Part shown: piece after piece, positions 16,109 to 24,161 of the stretch | Layout of the letters: each line of letters opens with the position of its first letter | How positions within the stretch are numbered: the first letter of the stretch is position 1 | Assembly (NCBI GenBank): GCA_024763245.1 | Contig: JANTFW010000015.1 | Span: forward strand, 1 to 32,368 | Length of the DNA: 32,368 nt | Direction of reading: 5' to 3' | DNA from: Flavobacteriaceae bacterium | GTDB taxonomy: Bacteria; Bacteroidota; Bacteroidia; Flavobacteriales; Flavobacteriaceae | Notes under the pieces: model-generated | What the model was told of the DNA's origin: nothing | Database searches by the model: none | The model's input: only the letters and a program-made list of their open reading frames with translations | Made by a program: the position numbers and the translations under genes

Positions 16109-16789
16109 TTATTCGTTTTTAATGGTCACGTCTTTAGATACATTTTTCATAAATGTAATACCAAATCCAAGGGCTTTTTTCATTTCGGGACTGTTCATTT
16201 CTTTAAGAACTCTCCAAACGGAATAAGAAGGAACACTTTCGGTTTCCATTGCGTTAAATGCTTTAACGGCATTTTCTACACTGCCCAACACTTCCGGTTG
16301 GGTCATTTCTTTAACAATAGAAAGAATAGAGACCACACTATCGGCTAATTCTCTTAAATCTTGAGGAGAGAAACCGGTTACAATATTATCCATTATAGGG
16401 GTTAATTCCTTAAAGAATTCAAAATACCCTTTTTGTTCAAAATGGTGTAATTGTTTGGTGAAATCAATAATCATTTCATTGGCAATCGGGCCTACTTCTT
16501 TGCTTAAATCTACAGCCATTTCTAGGGTGTCCATCACCATTTTAATATTGCCAACATTCCTCAGGAAAGTTATGGCTAAATCAGTCAATTTTGCTGGATC
16601 TAATTCAATGTTTCGTTTGTCTAGTTCTTCTACAGTCGAGTCATAAGCATCTTTTCCGATAATTCTTAAATCACTGACTAAATCTTCTACAACGCTTGCA
16701 TTGAGTTTTTGCTGATGTACATAGCCAATAATCAAATCTAATTTTCTGTCTAACGCATCTATTTGTGCTTGTATATTTTGATCTTCCAT
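16109..16789 (-). CDS. DUF1641-family protein
   Basis: A 226-residue soluble, largely helical protein with no signal peptide. The central and C-terminal parts (LRNVGNIKMVMDTLEMAVDLSKEVGPIANEMI, then GFSPQDLRELADSVVSILSIVKEMTQPEVL and ALGFGITFMKNVSKD) match the DUF1641 pattern. The family's function is unknown; from memory it is often encoded beside sulfide:quinone oxidoreductase-like flavoproteins or formate dehydrogenase genes. Here it is 11 bases downstream of the SQR-like gene, in the same operon, which supports a role in that enzyme's work or assembly. Confidence 0.8.
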   Translation of the reverse strand: MEDQNIQAQIDALDRKLDLIIGYVHQQKLNASVVEDLVSDLRIIGKDAYDSTVEELDKRNIELDPAKLTDLAITFLRNVGNIKMVMDTLEMAVDLSKEVGPIANEMIIDFTKQLHHFEQKGYFEFFKELTPIMDNIVTGFSPQDLRELADSVVSILSIVKEMTQPEVLGSVENAVKAFNAMETESVPSYSVWRVLKEMNSPEMKKALGFGITFMKNVSKDVTIKNE

Positions 16790-16800
16790 TTTGTCGTAGC

Positions 16801-18033
16801 TTAAACTCGTTTTTTACCTGCCATAGTCATGTCTGCTTCTATGGGTAGTTCTTTACCTTTTAATAGGATATGCCAATATATCCATCGAAATAACACTTTA
16901 CCATAGTGATTCATTTTCGTGTTTTTAAGTAAACCGAAAGGTCCTATGCCCGGTAATGGAAAAGTTCCGGGTAGTGGCTCTGTAGTGTAGTTAAAGTCAA
17001 TCAATGCTCCTTTTCCATAACCTGTTTCGATATAGCAGTTTGCATGCCCGTCAAATTCGGCAGGAAGTTTTCTACCCTCCATAGCTGCTAAAAGGTTTTC
17101 CATAAGAATTTCACCCGCAAAGTGTGCAACCGAACCGGCTTTGGATGTAGGGATGTTTGAAGCATCTCCAATAACAAAAATATTTTCAAAATCTTCCGAT
17201 TGTAAGGTGTATTTATTGGTTCTTATATAATTCATGTCATCTCCCAGTCCACTTCTTTCAACCATATCCGATCCCATATTTACCGGAACAATGGTTAGAA
17301 TATCAAAGGGAATCTCCCTTTCATCATACGAAATAATTTTTTTGTTGTCGTTGTCGACACGTTCTAGGTAGAAATCGGCTACAACGTCAATATTCTTTTC
17401 TTCTAACAAATCACCGAGCATTTTTGAAGCGACGGGTTTGGTAAAAGCTCCGGACATTAGGGTAACATAAGAAATGTTTACTTTATCTCTAATTCCTCTT
17501 TTGGTGAAGTAGGCTTCTGCAAGACAAACAAACTCAATAGGGGCAACAGGGCATTTATAGGGTAATTCGGGAATACACATCACTAAACTGCCACCTTCCC
17601 AGTCTTTGAATTTTTTATGTAAAGCTATAGCACCTTCTATAGTGTAGAAGTCAAAAATATCTTTATACCAGAGTTTGTCTTTTAATCCCGGCGTTTCCGA
17701 CGGTCTGGTTTGTGTTCCGGTAGCCACGATTAGAAAATCATAATTTAATACTTTTCCACCCTCGAGGTATACTTTATTTTCTTTACCTTCAATTTTATCA
17801 ATAGGACTAAAAATTACATTCGTTCCCGGAGGAAAAAAATCATATTTAGGTTTGGTAACATCTTGTTTGTTATAGATGCCAAAAGGAATGAATAAAAAAC
17901 CAGGTTGATAATAATGTGTTTTAAATTGATCTACGATGGTAAGTTCCCATTCGTCAAGATCTAATTCTTTATAGAGCTTATTTAGCATCATCGTTCCAGC
18001 TGTTCCTGCACCTAATATCAATAATTTTTTCAT
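16801..18033 (-). CDS. sqr: Sulfide:quinone oxidoreductase-like flavoprotein
   Basis: A 410-residue FAD-dependent pyridine-disulfide-family protein. It has the N-terminal FAD motif LLILGAGTAGTMMLNKL, the ATGTQTRP loop, Cys161 in PYKCPVAP, the second FAD motif NIFVIGDASNIPTSKAG (Asp290) and Cys333 in HANCYIETGYGKG. Cys161 and Cys333 sit where SQR enzymes hold the redox-active cysteine pair. The C-terminus (FRWIYWHILLKGKELP) is amphipathic and could bind the membrane. SQR oxidises sulfide to sulfane sulfur (polysulfide or persulfide) and reduces quinone. The SQR subtype is not certain. It is the first gene of a four-gene operon, with a CRP/FNR-type promoter. Confidence 0.87.
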   Translation of the reverse strand: MKKLLILGAGTAGTMMLNKLYKELDLDEWELTIVDQFKTHYYQPGFLFIPFGIYNKQDVTKPKYDFFPPGTNVIFSPIDKIEGKENKVYLEGGKVLNYDFLIVATGTQTRPSETPGLKDKLWYKDIFDFYTIEGAIALHKKFKDWEGGSLVMCIPELPYKCPVAPIEFVCLAEAYFTKRGIRDKVNISYVTLMSGAFTKPVASKMLGDLLEEKNIDVVADFYLERVDNDNKKIISYDEREIPFDILTIVPVNMGSDMVERSGLGDDMNYIRTNKYTLQSEDFENIFVIGDASNIPTSKAGSVAHFAGEILMENLLAAMEGRKLPAEFDGHANCYIETGYGKGALIDFNYTTEPLPGTFPLPGIGPFGLLKNTKMNHYGKVLFRWIYWHILLKGKELPIEADMTMAGKKRV

Positions 18034-18062
18034 AATTTATGAGTTGTTTATATTTTATTGCA

Positions 18063-18105
18063 CAAATGTATGCAGTGTAAATGGTTTAAAAACTGATAAT
18101 TATCA
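18063..18105 (-). promoter_or_regulatory. CRP/FNR-type promoter of the sqr operon
   Basis: On the minus strand: the perfect dyad TGATAATTATCA (18105-18094), 23 bases, then TACATTTG (18070-18063), with no TTG at -33. Transcription would begin near 18057, about 24 bases before the sqr ATG. The box would centre near -42. The spacing is identical to that of the promoters at 18317-18359 and 27601-27643. Confidence 0.75.
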
Positions 18106-18113
18106 ATTTTAAG

Positions 18114-18160
18114 TAATAAATGTTACTTTGCTAAAATAAAAAAAATTTAATAAATGTTAC
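18114..18160 (+). repeat. 13-bp direct repeat in the sulfur intergenic region
   Basis: TAATAAATGTTAC occurs at 18114-18126 and again at 18148-18160, 34 bases apart. It lies between the two divergent CRP/FNR-type promoters and might be an additional operator. Apart from these promoters and this repeat I see no gene in the 376-base gap 18034-18409. Confidence 0.4.
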
Positions 18161-18316
18161 AAATAGTACATAAATACTGAAGTTAGCGTTATTTTAATGT
18201 AATAATTATTTCTTAATACTTTTTGCAATTTTATTTATCTGTAATAGTTGATTCTTATCTTTCTTATTAATAATCATTATAAATTAGATACGATTTGATG
18301 AAATATTTAAATTAAG

Positions 18317-18359
18317 TGATAAAAGTCAGTTTTAGACCTTAAGAGACTGCGTAACTTTG
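18317..18359 (+). promoter_or_regulatory. CRP/FNR-type promoter of the molybdoenzyme/rhodanese operon
   Basis: TGATAAAAGTCA (18317-18328), 23 bases, then TAACTTTG (18352-18359), without a TTG at -33. Transcription would begin near 18365, 45 bases before the ATG. The box is an imperfect dyad (TGAT-N4-GTCA), while the other two in the window are perfect. Confidence 0.7.
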
Positions 18360-18375
18360 TCCTGTTAAAACAGGA
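18360..18375 (+). promoter_or_regulatory. Perfect dyad over the predicted transcription start
   Basis: TCCTGTTAAAACAGGA is a perfect 16-base palindrome immediately downstream of the -7 element and covers the expected start point. It could be a repressor operator or the start of a 5' hairpin in the mRNA. Confidence 0.45.
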
Positions 18376-18409
18376 TAGTTTTACAGAATTAAAAGTTAAT
18401 ACAACTATT

Positions 18410-20677
18410 ATGAGTAATTTTAATCGTAGAGATTTTATTAAAATATCAGGAGCCTCTGCTGCAGGTGTTGCTTTAACTCCAAAACTCTCTGGAGTTTTTC
18501 AAAACTTTTTTCAAAAAGAAGGAAAACATTTGTTAGAGAGTGATGCCGTTAAAGTCCCGACAGTTTGTGAGGTTTGTTTTTGGAATTGTGCCGGATGGGT
18601 CTATAAAGACCAAGAAGACAATATCAAAAAAATAATCGGTAACGACGATGATCCGCATAGTAATGGACGTTTATGCCCACGTGGAACAGGAGGTTTAGGC
18701 ATGTATTATGATGATGATCGTCTTAAAAAACCACTCATTAGAGTGGAGAAAGAGGGTCAACAAAGTTTTAAGGAAGTTTCTTGGGAGGAAGCATTTGATG
18801 TGATTGAAAAAAACATGAAAGCTATCGACAAGAAATATGGCAAAGAAAGTATGGCGCTATTGTTTCACGGAAAAACAGGACCTCACTTCGAGCATTTATT
18901 TAAAGCTTGGGGGTCTGATACTATGGGAGAGCCTGCCGGAGCACAGTGTTTAATTACCAGAGAAGCTGGTTTTATAGCTACCTATGGTGCTGGTTTAGCT
19001 TCTCCGGAACCTACCGATGTTCGCAATGCCGATTGTTTAGTTTTAATTGGAAATCATATCGGTGAAAATATGCATAATGGTCATGTTCAAGAGGTGTCAA
19101 CACTAATTGATAGAGGAGGTGAAATTATTACGGTAGATCCGCGTTTTTCAACAGTAGCCTCTCATTCTACAACCTGGTTGCCTATTAAACCTTCTACAGA
19201 CCTAGCGCTTCTCTTGTCTTGGATGAATGTTTTAATCAACGAAAACCTTTATGATAAAGACTATGTAGAACAATATACCTATGGATTTGATTTGTTAGCA
19301 GAGCATGTGCAAAAATATACACCCGAATGGGCAGAAGGTGTAACCACCATACCTGCTGCGGATATTTATAAAACGGCTCGTATAATGGGTGCTGCTGCAC
19401 CTAAGACGATTGTGCATCCGGGAAGACACACTGCTTGGTATGGCGATGATACTCAAAGAACAAGAGCTATTGCTATTTTAAATGCTTTATTAGGATCTTG
19501 GGGACGAAAAGGCGGTTTTTATTTTCCTGAAAAATTAAAATTACCTAAGGAAGCACATCCACCATTCCCAAAACCAAAATGGTCTTGGAAGGATATTTCC
19601 AAGAAAAAGCACAAATTGGCCATAATGGGTATTACCAATGAAATTTTGGATAATGCATTACCCGAATATAAAGGACCTCATAAAGTTAAAGGTCTCTTTA
19701 TTGCCGCTACCAACCCCTTACAATCAATCCCTGATGAGGCTAAGATTAAGAGAGCTTTAGATAATCAAGAGTTTATTGTAGTAGTAGATACTATGCCAAG
19801 TGAAATTACAGGCTATGCCGATGTGGTTCTTCCGGAGGCTACTTATTTAGAACGTTTGGATCATTTAAGAACTGCACATCATAGACAGCCTAACGTTGCT
19901 TTACGTTACCCTGCTGTAATGCCTAAATATGATAGTAAACCGGGTTGGTGGATTGCTAGAAAGATAGGACTTCGTCTAGGTTTGGACGATTTTTATGAAT
20001 GGGAAGATTTTGAAGAAGTGTTGGACTGGCAATTAAAACAAGTGGGCTCCTCTATGGAAGAGATGAAAAAAGAGGGCGTAAAATTATTTCCTAGAAACAC
20101 CCCTATGTATTTAGAAGATGGAGAAGAATATTGGTTTAACACAAACACCGGAAAAATAGAACTATTCTCTACAGACTTAGATGAGTGGGGCTACGATCCG
20201 ATGCCGGTTTATAAATCACATGGCGATGTACCTGCTGGTTTCTTACGATTAATATATGGTAGATTGCCAATGCATACTTTTGGTAGAACACTTAATAATC
20301 CCAACCTTAATGATCTTAAGAAAGAACCCAACTTATGGGTCAATCCAAAAGTGGCCAATATTTATGGTTTAGAGAATAACCAAGAAGTATGGTTGCAAAA
20401 TCCTAAAGGTAAAGTGAGTTCATTCCCTATTCACGTTAGAATTACAGAAAGAATTCGTCACGACTCGGTCTTCTTACCACACGGTTTTGGTAATAAGGGA
20501 CGCATTATGGTGAACGGTAAAGTAGAGGAAATGAGTAGAACCTATGGTAGAGGAATTAGTGATGCAGAGATGATTAGTAATATAGAAATTGATCCGGAAA
20601 CAGGAGGTACCGGAATGCGTAACAACTTTGTTACAATATTAACTGAAAAACCAACTAAAACAGAAGAAAAATCATGA
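18410..20677 (+). CDS. Molybdopterin oxidoreductase, polysulfide/thiosulfate reductase (PsrA/PhsA)-like catalytic subunit
   Basis: A 755-residue enzyme with a twin-arginine signal, NRRDFIKISGASAAGVAL, so it should act in the periplasm. The N-terminal [4Fe-4S] site has Cys53, Cys56, Cys60 and Cys89 (CEVCFWNC, then GRLCPRG). Cys180 in EPAGAQCLITREAG is the likely molybdenum ligand, as in the PsrA/PhsA group. Further landmarks are GNHIGENMHNGH, DPRFSTVASHS, VVVDTMPSEITGYADVVLPEATYLE and the C-terminal dinucleotide-binding domain. Substrate could be polysulfide, thiosulfate or another sulfur compound, and the direction of reaction is not readable. It leads an operon with its own ferredoxin, NrfD-type anchor, sulfur transporters and rhodaneses. 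Confidence 0.9.
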   Translation: MSNFNRRDFIKISGASAAGVALTPKLSGVFQNFFQKEGKHLLESDAVKVPTVCEVCFWNCAGWVYKDQEDNIKKIIGNDDDPHSNGRLCPRGTGGLGMYYDDDRLKKPLIRVEKEGQQSFKEVSWEEAFDVIEKNMKAIDKKYGKESMALLFHGKTGPHFEHLFKAWGSDTMGEPAGAQCLITREAGFIATYGAGLASPEPTDVRNADCLVLIGNHIGENMHNGHVQEVSTLIDRGGEIITVDPRFSTVASHSTTWLPIKPSTDLALLLSWMNVLINENLYDKDYVEQYTYGFDLLAEHVQKYTPEWAEGVTTIPAADIYKTARIMGAAAPKTIVHPGRHTAWYGDDTQRTRAIAILNALLGSWGRKGGFYFPEKLKLPKEAHPPFPKPKWSWKDISKKKHKLAIMGITNEILDNALPEYKGPHKVKGLFIAATNPLQSIPDEAKIKRALDNQEFIVVVDTMPSEITGYADVVLPEATYLERLDHLRTAHHRQPNVALRYPAVMPKYDSKPGWWIARKIGLRLGLDDFYEWEDFEEVLDWQLKQVGSSMEEMKKEGVKLFPRNTPMYLEDGEEYWFNTNTGKIELFSTDLDEWGYDPMPVYKSHGDVPAGFLRLIYGRLPMHTFGRTLNNPNLNDLKKEPNLWVNPKVANIYGLENNQEVWLQNPKGKVSSFPIHVRITERIRHDSVFLPHGFGNKGRIMVNGKVEEMSRTYGRGISDAEMISNIEIDPETGGTGMRNNFVTILTEKPTKTEEKS

Positions 20678-21207
20678 GATATGGAATGGCAATAGAAATC
20701 AACAAATGTGTTGGTTGCGCTGACTGTGTAGTAGCATGTCAAACGGAAAATAATGTTCCTATTGGTTATTCAAGAGATTGGATTATTGAAAAGGTTAAGG
20801 GGCAGTACCCTGATGTTTTTTTGCATTTTGAATCGCAACGTTGTAACCATTGTGACGATACACCTTGTGTAAGGACTTGTCCTACCGGAGCCAGTCATGT
20901 TATTGAGGGTGGTATTGTTAAGGTTACACAAGATGAGTGTATAGGATGTGGTGCTTGTATAGAAGCTTGTCCTTACGATGCCAGATATTTCCATCCCGAT
21001 GGCTATGTCGATAAATGTACATTTTGTGACCATAGAGTACAAGATGGTCTAGATCCTGCTTGTGTGGCTGTTTGTCCTACAACGTGTATGCATTTCGGTG
21101 ATTTAGATGATCCGGATAGCGATATTTCTAAATTAATTAGAAAAAGAGAGAATTTTACACTATTACCAGAGGCAGGAACTGCTCCTCAAATTTATTATTT
21201 AAAATAG
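20674..21207 (+). CDS. Four-cluster ferredoxin-like electron transfer subunit (PsrB-like)
   Basis: A 177-residue iron-sulfur protein with sixteen cysteines in four groups: CVGCADCVVACQTENN, CNHCDDTPCVRTCP, CIGCGACIEACP and CTFC...CVAVCP. This is the DmsB/PsrB/NrfC arrangement with four [4Fe-4S] clusters. It should carry electrons between the quinone site in the membrane subunit and the molybdenum centre. It has no signal peptide, so it would be co-exported with its Tat-tagged partner. Its ATG overlaps the stop of the catalytic subunit by 4 bases, which supports a fixed complex. Confidence 0.95.
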   Translation: MRYGMAIEINKCVGCADCVVACQTENNVPIGYSRDWIIEKVKGQYPDVFLHFESQRCNHCDDTPCVRTCPTGASHVIEGGIVKVTQDECIGCGACIEACPYDARYFHPDGYVDKCTFCDHRVQDGLDPACVAVCPTTCMHFGDLDDPDSDISKLIRKRENFTLLPEAGTAPQIYYLK

Positions 21208-21213
21208 AATAAG

Positions 21214-22209
21214 ATGGAAGAAAATATTTTAGCAACGGCACGAGATATTCATGGATTGTATCCTCATGTACACGTTTGGGGATTCCCAATTGCAGCCTAT
21301 TTGTTTTTAGGCGGTTTAGCAGCTGGTATTTTGTTATTTGCGACAATTTATTACCTAAGAGGTAAGGCGGAAGATATGCCTTTTACAGTAAAGATAGCAC
21401 CTATTTTTACATTTATTATTATTATGATTGGCTTATTTTTACTAGTCTTTGATTTGCATCATAAATTGTATGTATGGCAACTATTTTTAACCTTTAGAAT
21501 TGAATCACCTATGTCTTGGGGGGCTTGGACACTAGTTGGGGTTAGTATATTCTCACTACTTTGGCCTTTGAGTTATATAGATGATATTGAAGCCTATCTT
21601 CACGAGAGAGGATGGAGACGATTAGATGGTATTACCACTTTTATAAGAAATCTTGAGCACAACTGGAAAATACCTAGATTTATTATTCTAACTTTTAGAA
21701 AATACAGAACCTTTTTTGCCTACATCTTGTTGTTCTTATCGGTGATCTTAGGTATTTATACAGGTATTCTATTATCTGCATTTAATGCGCACCCCTTGTG
21801 GAATAACCCTATTTTAGGTCCTTTATTCCTTACATCCGGAGTTTCCACAGGATCTGCCTTTGTAATGTGGTTGAGTAATAATCATAAAGAACGTAAATTA
21901 ATGTCGACCATTGATATGGTATTAATTGCTGTTGAATTGTTTTTTATCATTCATATGATTATGGGAATGCAAGCCGGTCCTGAAGTCTTTAAACAAGCCG
22001 CCCATTTGTTTTTAGGAGGCGAGTTTACAGTTATTTTTTGGGTAATCTTTGTGGGTATGGGTTTGGTATTACCGTTTGTTTTAGAAGTCTTAGAATTAAG
22101 AGGTTTTAAAATTCATCCTGCTTTCCCCGCTCTTTTGGTATTGTTAGGTGGTTTGTTGTTTAGAATTATTATGGTACAAGCCGGACAAATCTCTGAATAT
22201 CCTTTTTAA
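21214..22209 (+). CDS. NrfD/PsrC-type membrane anchor subunit
   Basis: A 331-residue membrane protein with about eight to nine hydrophobic helices. The N-terminal HVHVWGFPIAAYLFLGGLAAGI, the stretch LFLLVFDLHHKLYVWQLFLTFRIESPMSWGAWTL and later GPLFLTSGVSTGSAFVMWLS are hallmarks of the NrfD/PsrC family, which holds the quinone or quinol site of such complexes. It follows the ferredoxin gene after 6 bases. Together the three genes give a PsrABC-like quinone-linked periplasmic complex. Confidence 0.93.
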   Translation: MEENILATARDIHGLYPHVHVWGFPIAAYLFLGGLAAGILLFATIYYLRGKAEDMPFTVKIAPIFTFIIIMIGLFLLVFDLHHKLYVWQLFLTFRIESPMSWGAWTLVGVSIFSLLWPLSYIDDIEAYLHERGWRRLDGITTFIRNLEHNWKIPRFIILTFRKYRTFFAYILLFLSVILGIYTGILLSAFNAHPLWNNPILGPLFLTSGVSTGSAFVMWLSNNHKERKLMSTIDMVLIAVELFFIIHMIMGMQAGPEVFKQAAHLFLGGEFTVIFWVIFVGMGLVLPFVLEVLELRGFKIHPAFPALLVLLGGLLFRIIMVQAGQISEYPF

Positions 22210-22231
22210 AGAATCATAAAATAAGTTAATA

Positions 22232-22765
22232 ATGAAAAATCAAAAACGAAATAAATATATGAATCCCTATGTAGCCGGATTGTTAATGGGTTTGCTGATT
22301 ATTGCGGCTTACTTCTTTTCCGGCGAAGGATTAGGGTCAAGCGGTGGCTTTAGAGATCTTGCCATAGGTGCAATAGATACGGTTTCTCCTACTTATGCAG
22401 AGAGTAACACCTTTGTAGCCCCTCATGTTACAGGAGAAGAGGGAGCCACACACACTTGGTTGGTTTATGAATTACTGGGTGTTATTTTTGGAGCGATAAT
22501 TTCTGCAGCGCTTTATGGTCGTCTAAAATTTGTGGTTGGAAAAGCACCACATCTTACGAATAAAAAGAGACTTTATTTTGCCTTAATTGGTGGGGCATTG
22601 TGGGGTGTCGGAACACAGTTAGGTAGAGGTTGTACCTCTGGTTTGGTGTTATCAGGTATGGCCGTTAACTCGTTATCCGGCTATATCGGATTGATAGGCA
22701 TCTTTGGCTTCGGCTTTATTTTTGCCGCAATATTTAAGAAAATTTGGATAAAAACTAATAAATAA
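22232..22765 (+). CDS. YeeE/YedE-family sulfur transporter, half-size, copy 1
   Basis: A 177-residue membrane protein with about four to five hydrophobic helices. The motif LGRGCTSGLVLSG (Cys134) is the YeeE/YedE signature; in the thiosulfate transporter YeeE (TsuA) such cysteines line the uptake path. Between helices one and two lies a periplasmic-looking insert (about 45-75). The full-length family has about 350 residues, and this gene plus the next make up that length, so they are probably the two halves of one transporter. ATG codons at 22232 and 22259 are both possible; the first is used here. Confidence 0.88.
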   Translation: MKNQKRNKYMNPYVAGLLMGLLIIAAYFFSGEGLGSSGGFRDLAIGAIDTVSPTYAESNTFVAPHVTGEEGATHTWLVYELLGVIFGAIISAALYGRLKFVVGKAPHLTNKKRLYFALIGGALWGVGTQLGRGCTSGLVLSGMAVNSLSGYIGLIGIFGFGFIFAAIFKKIWIKTNK

Positions 22766-22772
22766 TAAAAAT

Positions 22773-23390
22773 ATGGGACCATTATATCCACAAGAATTAT
22801 TAAACCCTGAATACAATCTTTTAATAGGTTTTATAATAGGAATCGGTTTTGGATTTTTATTAGAAGCTTCGGGTTTTACCAATACAAGAAAATTAGCCGG
22901 AATTTTTTACGGTTATGACGCCACAGTGATAAAAGTATTTTTTACAGCGGCCCTTACTGCTACTATAGGATTATTCTTTATGCATTTTATGGGATGGATA
23001 GATATAACAGCTACATTTTTCCCCAAAACTTTTTGGATACCGACTTTGATTGGTGCTGTCATTATGGGACTTGGGTTTATTATTGGTGGTTTTTGCCCGG
23101 GAACAAGTCTTTCGGCTGCTGTTACCGGAAAAATTGATGCTATGGTATTTATCATTGGTGTAATGTTAGGAATATTCGGCTTTATCTTTAGCTTTAATGC
23201 TTGGAAAGGGCTGAGAGCTTCAGGTAATATGGGTAAAGTTAATATTACCGAATGGTTAGGCATCCAAGAAGGGGTATTTATTTTCATTTTTGCACTAGTT
23301 GCTTTTGCCTCTTTTGTAGGTTTCCAGTGGTGGCAAGATAAATGGAAAAAGAATATGTCGAAGGAAGATATTGATGATTTAGGTTTATAA
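22773..23390 (+). CDS. YeeE/YedE-family sulfur transporter, half-size, copy 2
   Basis: A 205-residue membrane protein with about five hydrophobic helices and the second family motif, GFIIGGFCPGTSLSAAVTGK (Cys108). The N-terminal GFLLEASGFTNTRKLAG is also typical of this half. It starts 7 bases after the first half and should work with it to bring thiosulfate or another sulfane-sulfur compound across the inner membrane. The C-terminal tail (WQDKWKKNMSKEDIDDLG) is soluble. Confidence 0.88.
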   Translation: MGPLYPQELLNPEYNLLIGFIIGIGFGFLLEASGFTNTRKLAGIFYGYDATVIKVFFTAALTATIGLFFMHFMGWIDITATFFPKTFWIPTLIGAVIMGLGFIIGGFCPGTSLSAAVTGKIDAMVFIIGVMLGIFGFIFSFNAWKGLRASGNMGKVNITEWLGIQEGVFIFIFALVAFASFVGFQWWQDKWKKNMSKEDIDDLGL

Positions 23391-23406
23391 TATTAAAGTG
23401 AAATTT

Positions 23407-24036
23407 ATGAAACGTAGAGAAATTATTATTGTAGGGATACTATTAATGCTAGGCTTTGTAGCTATGTTTTTACCTAATACAGAACCTTTTAAACACGTAA
23501 TTAGCGAGAAGAAACTTTTGTATGAAGCAAATAAAGAAGGTAGATACGTATCAACCGACGAAGTGGCTCAGGCTATTATGGAAAGTGATCCCAGCTATTT
23601 GTTGATTGACCTAAGAACACCTGCAGAGTTTGCAAAGTTTACTATTGATGGTGCTATTAATATCCCTTATGCTAAAATAATGGATGAAGCTAATTTGGAC
23701 TATTTTGACCAAGATGTGTATACAACGGTTCTCTTTTCTAATGGTAGTAGCTTAGCCGATCAGGCTTGGATGCGACTTAGAAGTTATGATTATAAAGGGA
23801 ATAAAGTTATGAAAGGAGGAGTTAATGAATGGTATAAAACGATCATTAATCCGCAAAAACCTAAAGATATAGATACGGCCGAAGCTGAAGCGACTTACCT
23901 TTTTAGAAAAGGAGCGTCTATCTTTTTTACTGGAGCACAGGTAGTAGGTAATGCAGCACCGACAAAAAAATCAAAAAAAGCGGCTAAACCTATTGTCAAG
24001 AGAAAGAAAAAAGAAGTAAGTGGTGGTTGTGGTTAA
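23407..24036 (+). CDS. Membrane-anchored rhodanese-like protein without active-site cysteine, GGCG tail
   Basis: The ATG at 23407 gives 209 residues; a GTG nine bases upstream is possible. One N-terminal membrane helix (about 5-23) anchors a periplasmic rhodanese domain (about 46-150; LLIDLRTPAEFAKFTIDGAINIPY, then VMKGGVNEWY). Where active rhodaneses have Cys, the loop reads VLFSNGSSLA, so Ser111 replaces it. A basic A/K/P/S/T-rich linker leads to IVKRKKKEVSGGCG at the C-terminus. Cys208 in that tail is the only cysteine of the whole protein. The gene follows the YeeE/YedE pair after 16 bases. The domain probably no longer transfers sulfur by its classical site. Confidence 0.88.
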   Translation: MKRREIIIVGILLMLGFVAMFLPNTEPFKHVISEKKLLYEANKEGRYVSTDEVAQAIMESDPSYLLIDLRTPAEFAKFTIDGAINIPYAKIMDEANLDYFDQDVYTTVLFSNGSSLADQAWMRLRSYDYKGNKVMKGGVNEWYKTIINPQKPKDIDTAEAEATYLFRKGASIFFTGAQVVGNAAPTKKSKKAAKPIVKRKKKEVSGGCG

Positions 24037-24161
24037 TGACTTGAAATAATAAGTAGAAAAATAGGAATTTAATGAGGTGCACGCTCCAATTATTTGATAC
24101 ACGCAGAAACAAGTAATAGTGCCTTTCATTAGTTACTTAATAAAAATCAAAATTTAGACAA

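Noticed and set aside
18248-18261. TTGATTCTTATCTT as a further FNR-like box in the sulfur intergenic region.
   Set aside because: Only one half-site is good and no -7 element lies at the 35-base offset seen in the three accepted promoters.
24037-24161. Terminator or promoter in the gap between the first and second tailed rhodanese genes.
   Set aside because: Only a 6-bp imperfect inverted repeat without a T run and no TAnnTTTG element was found.
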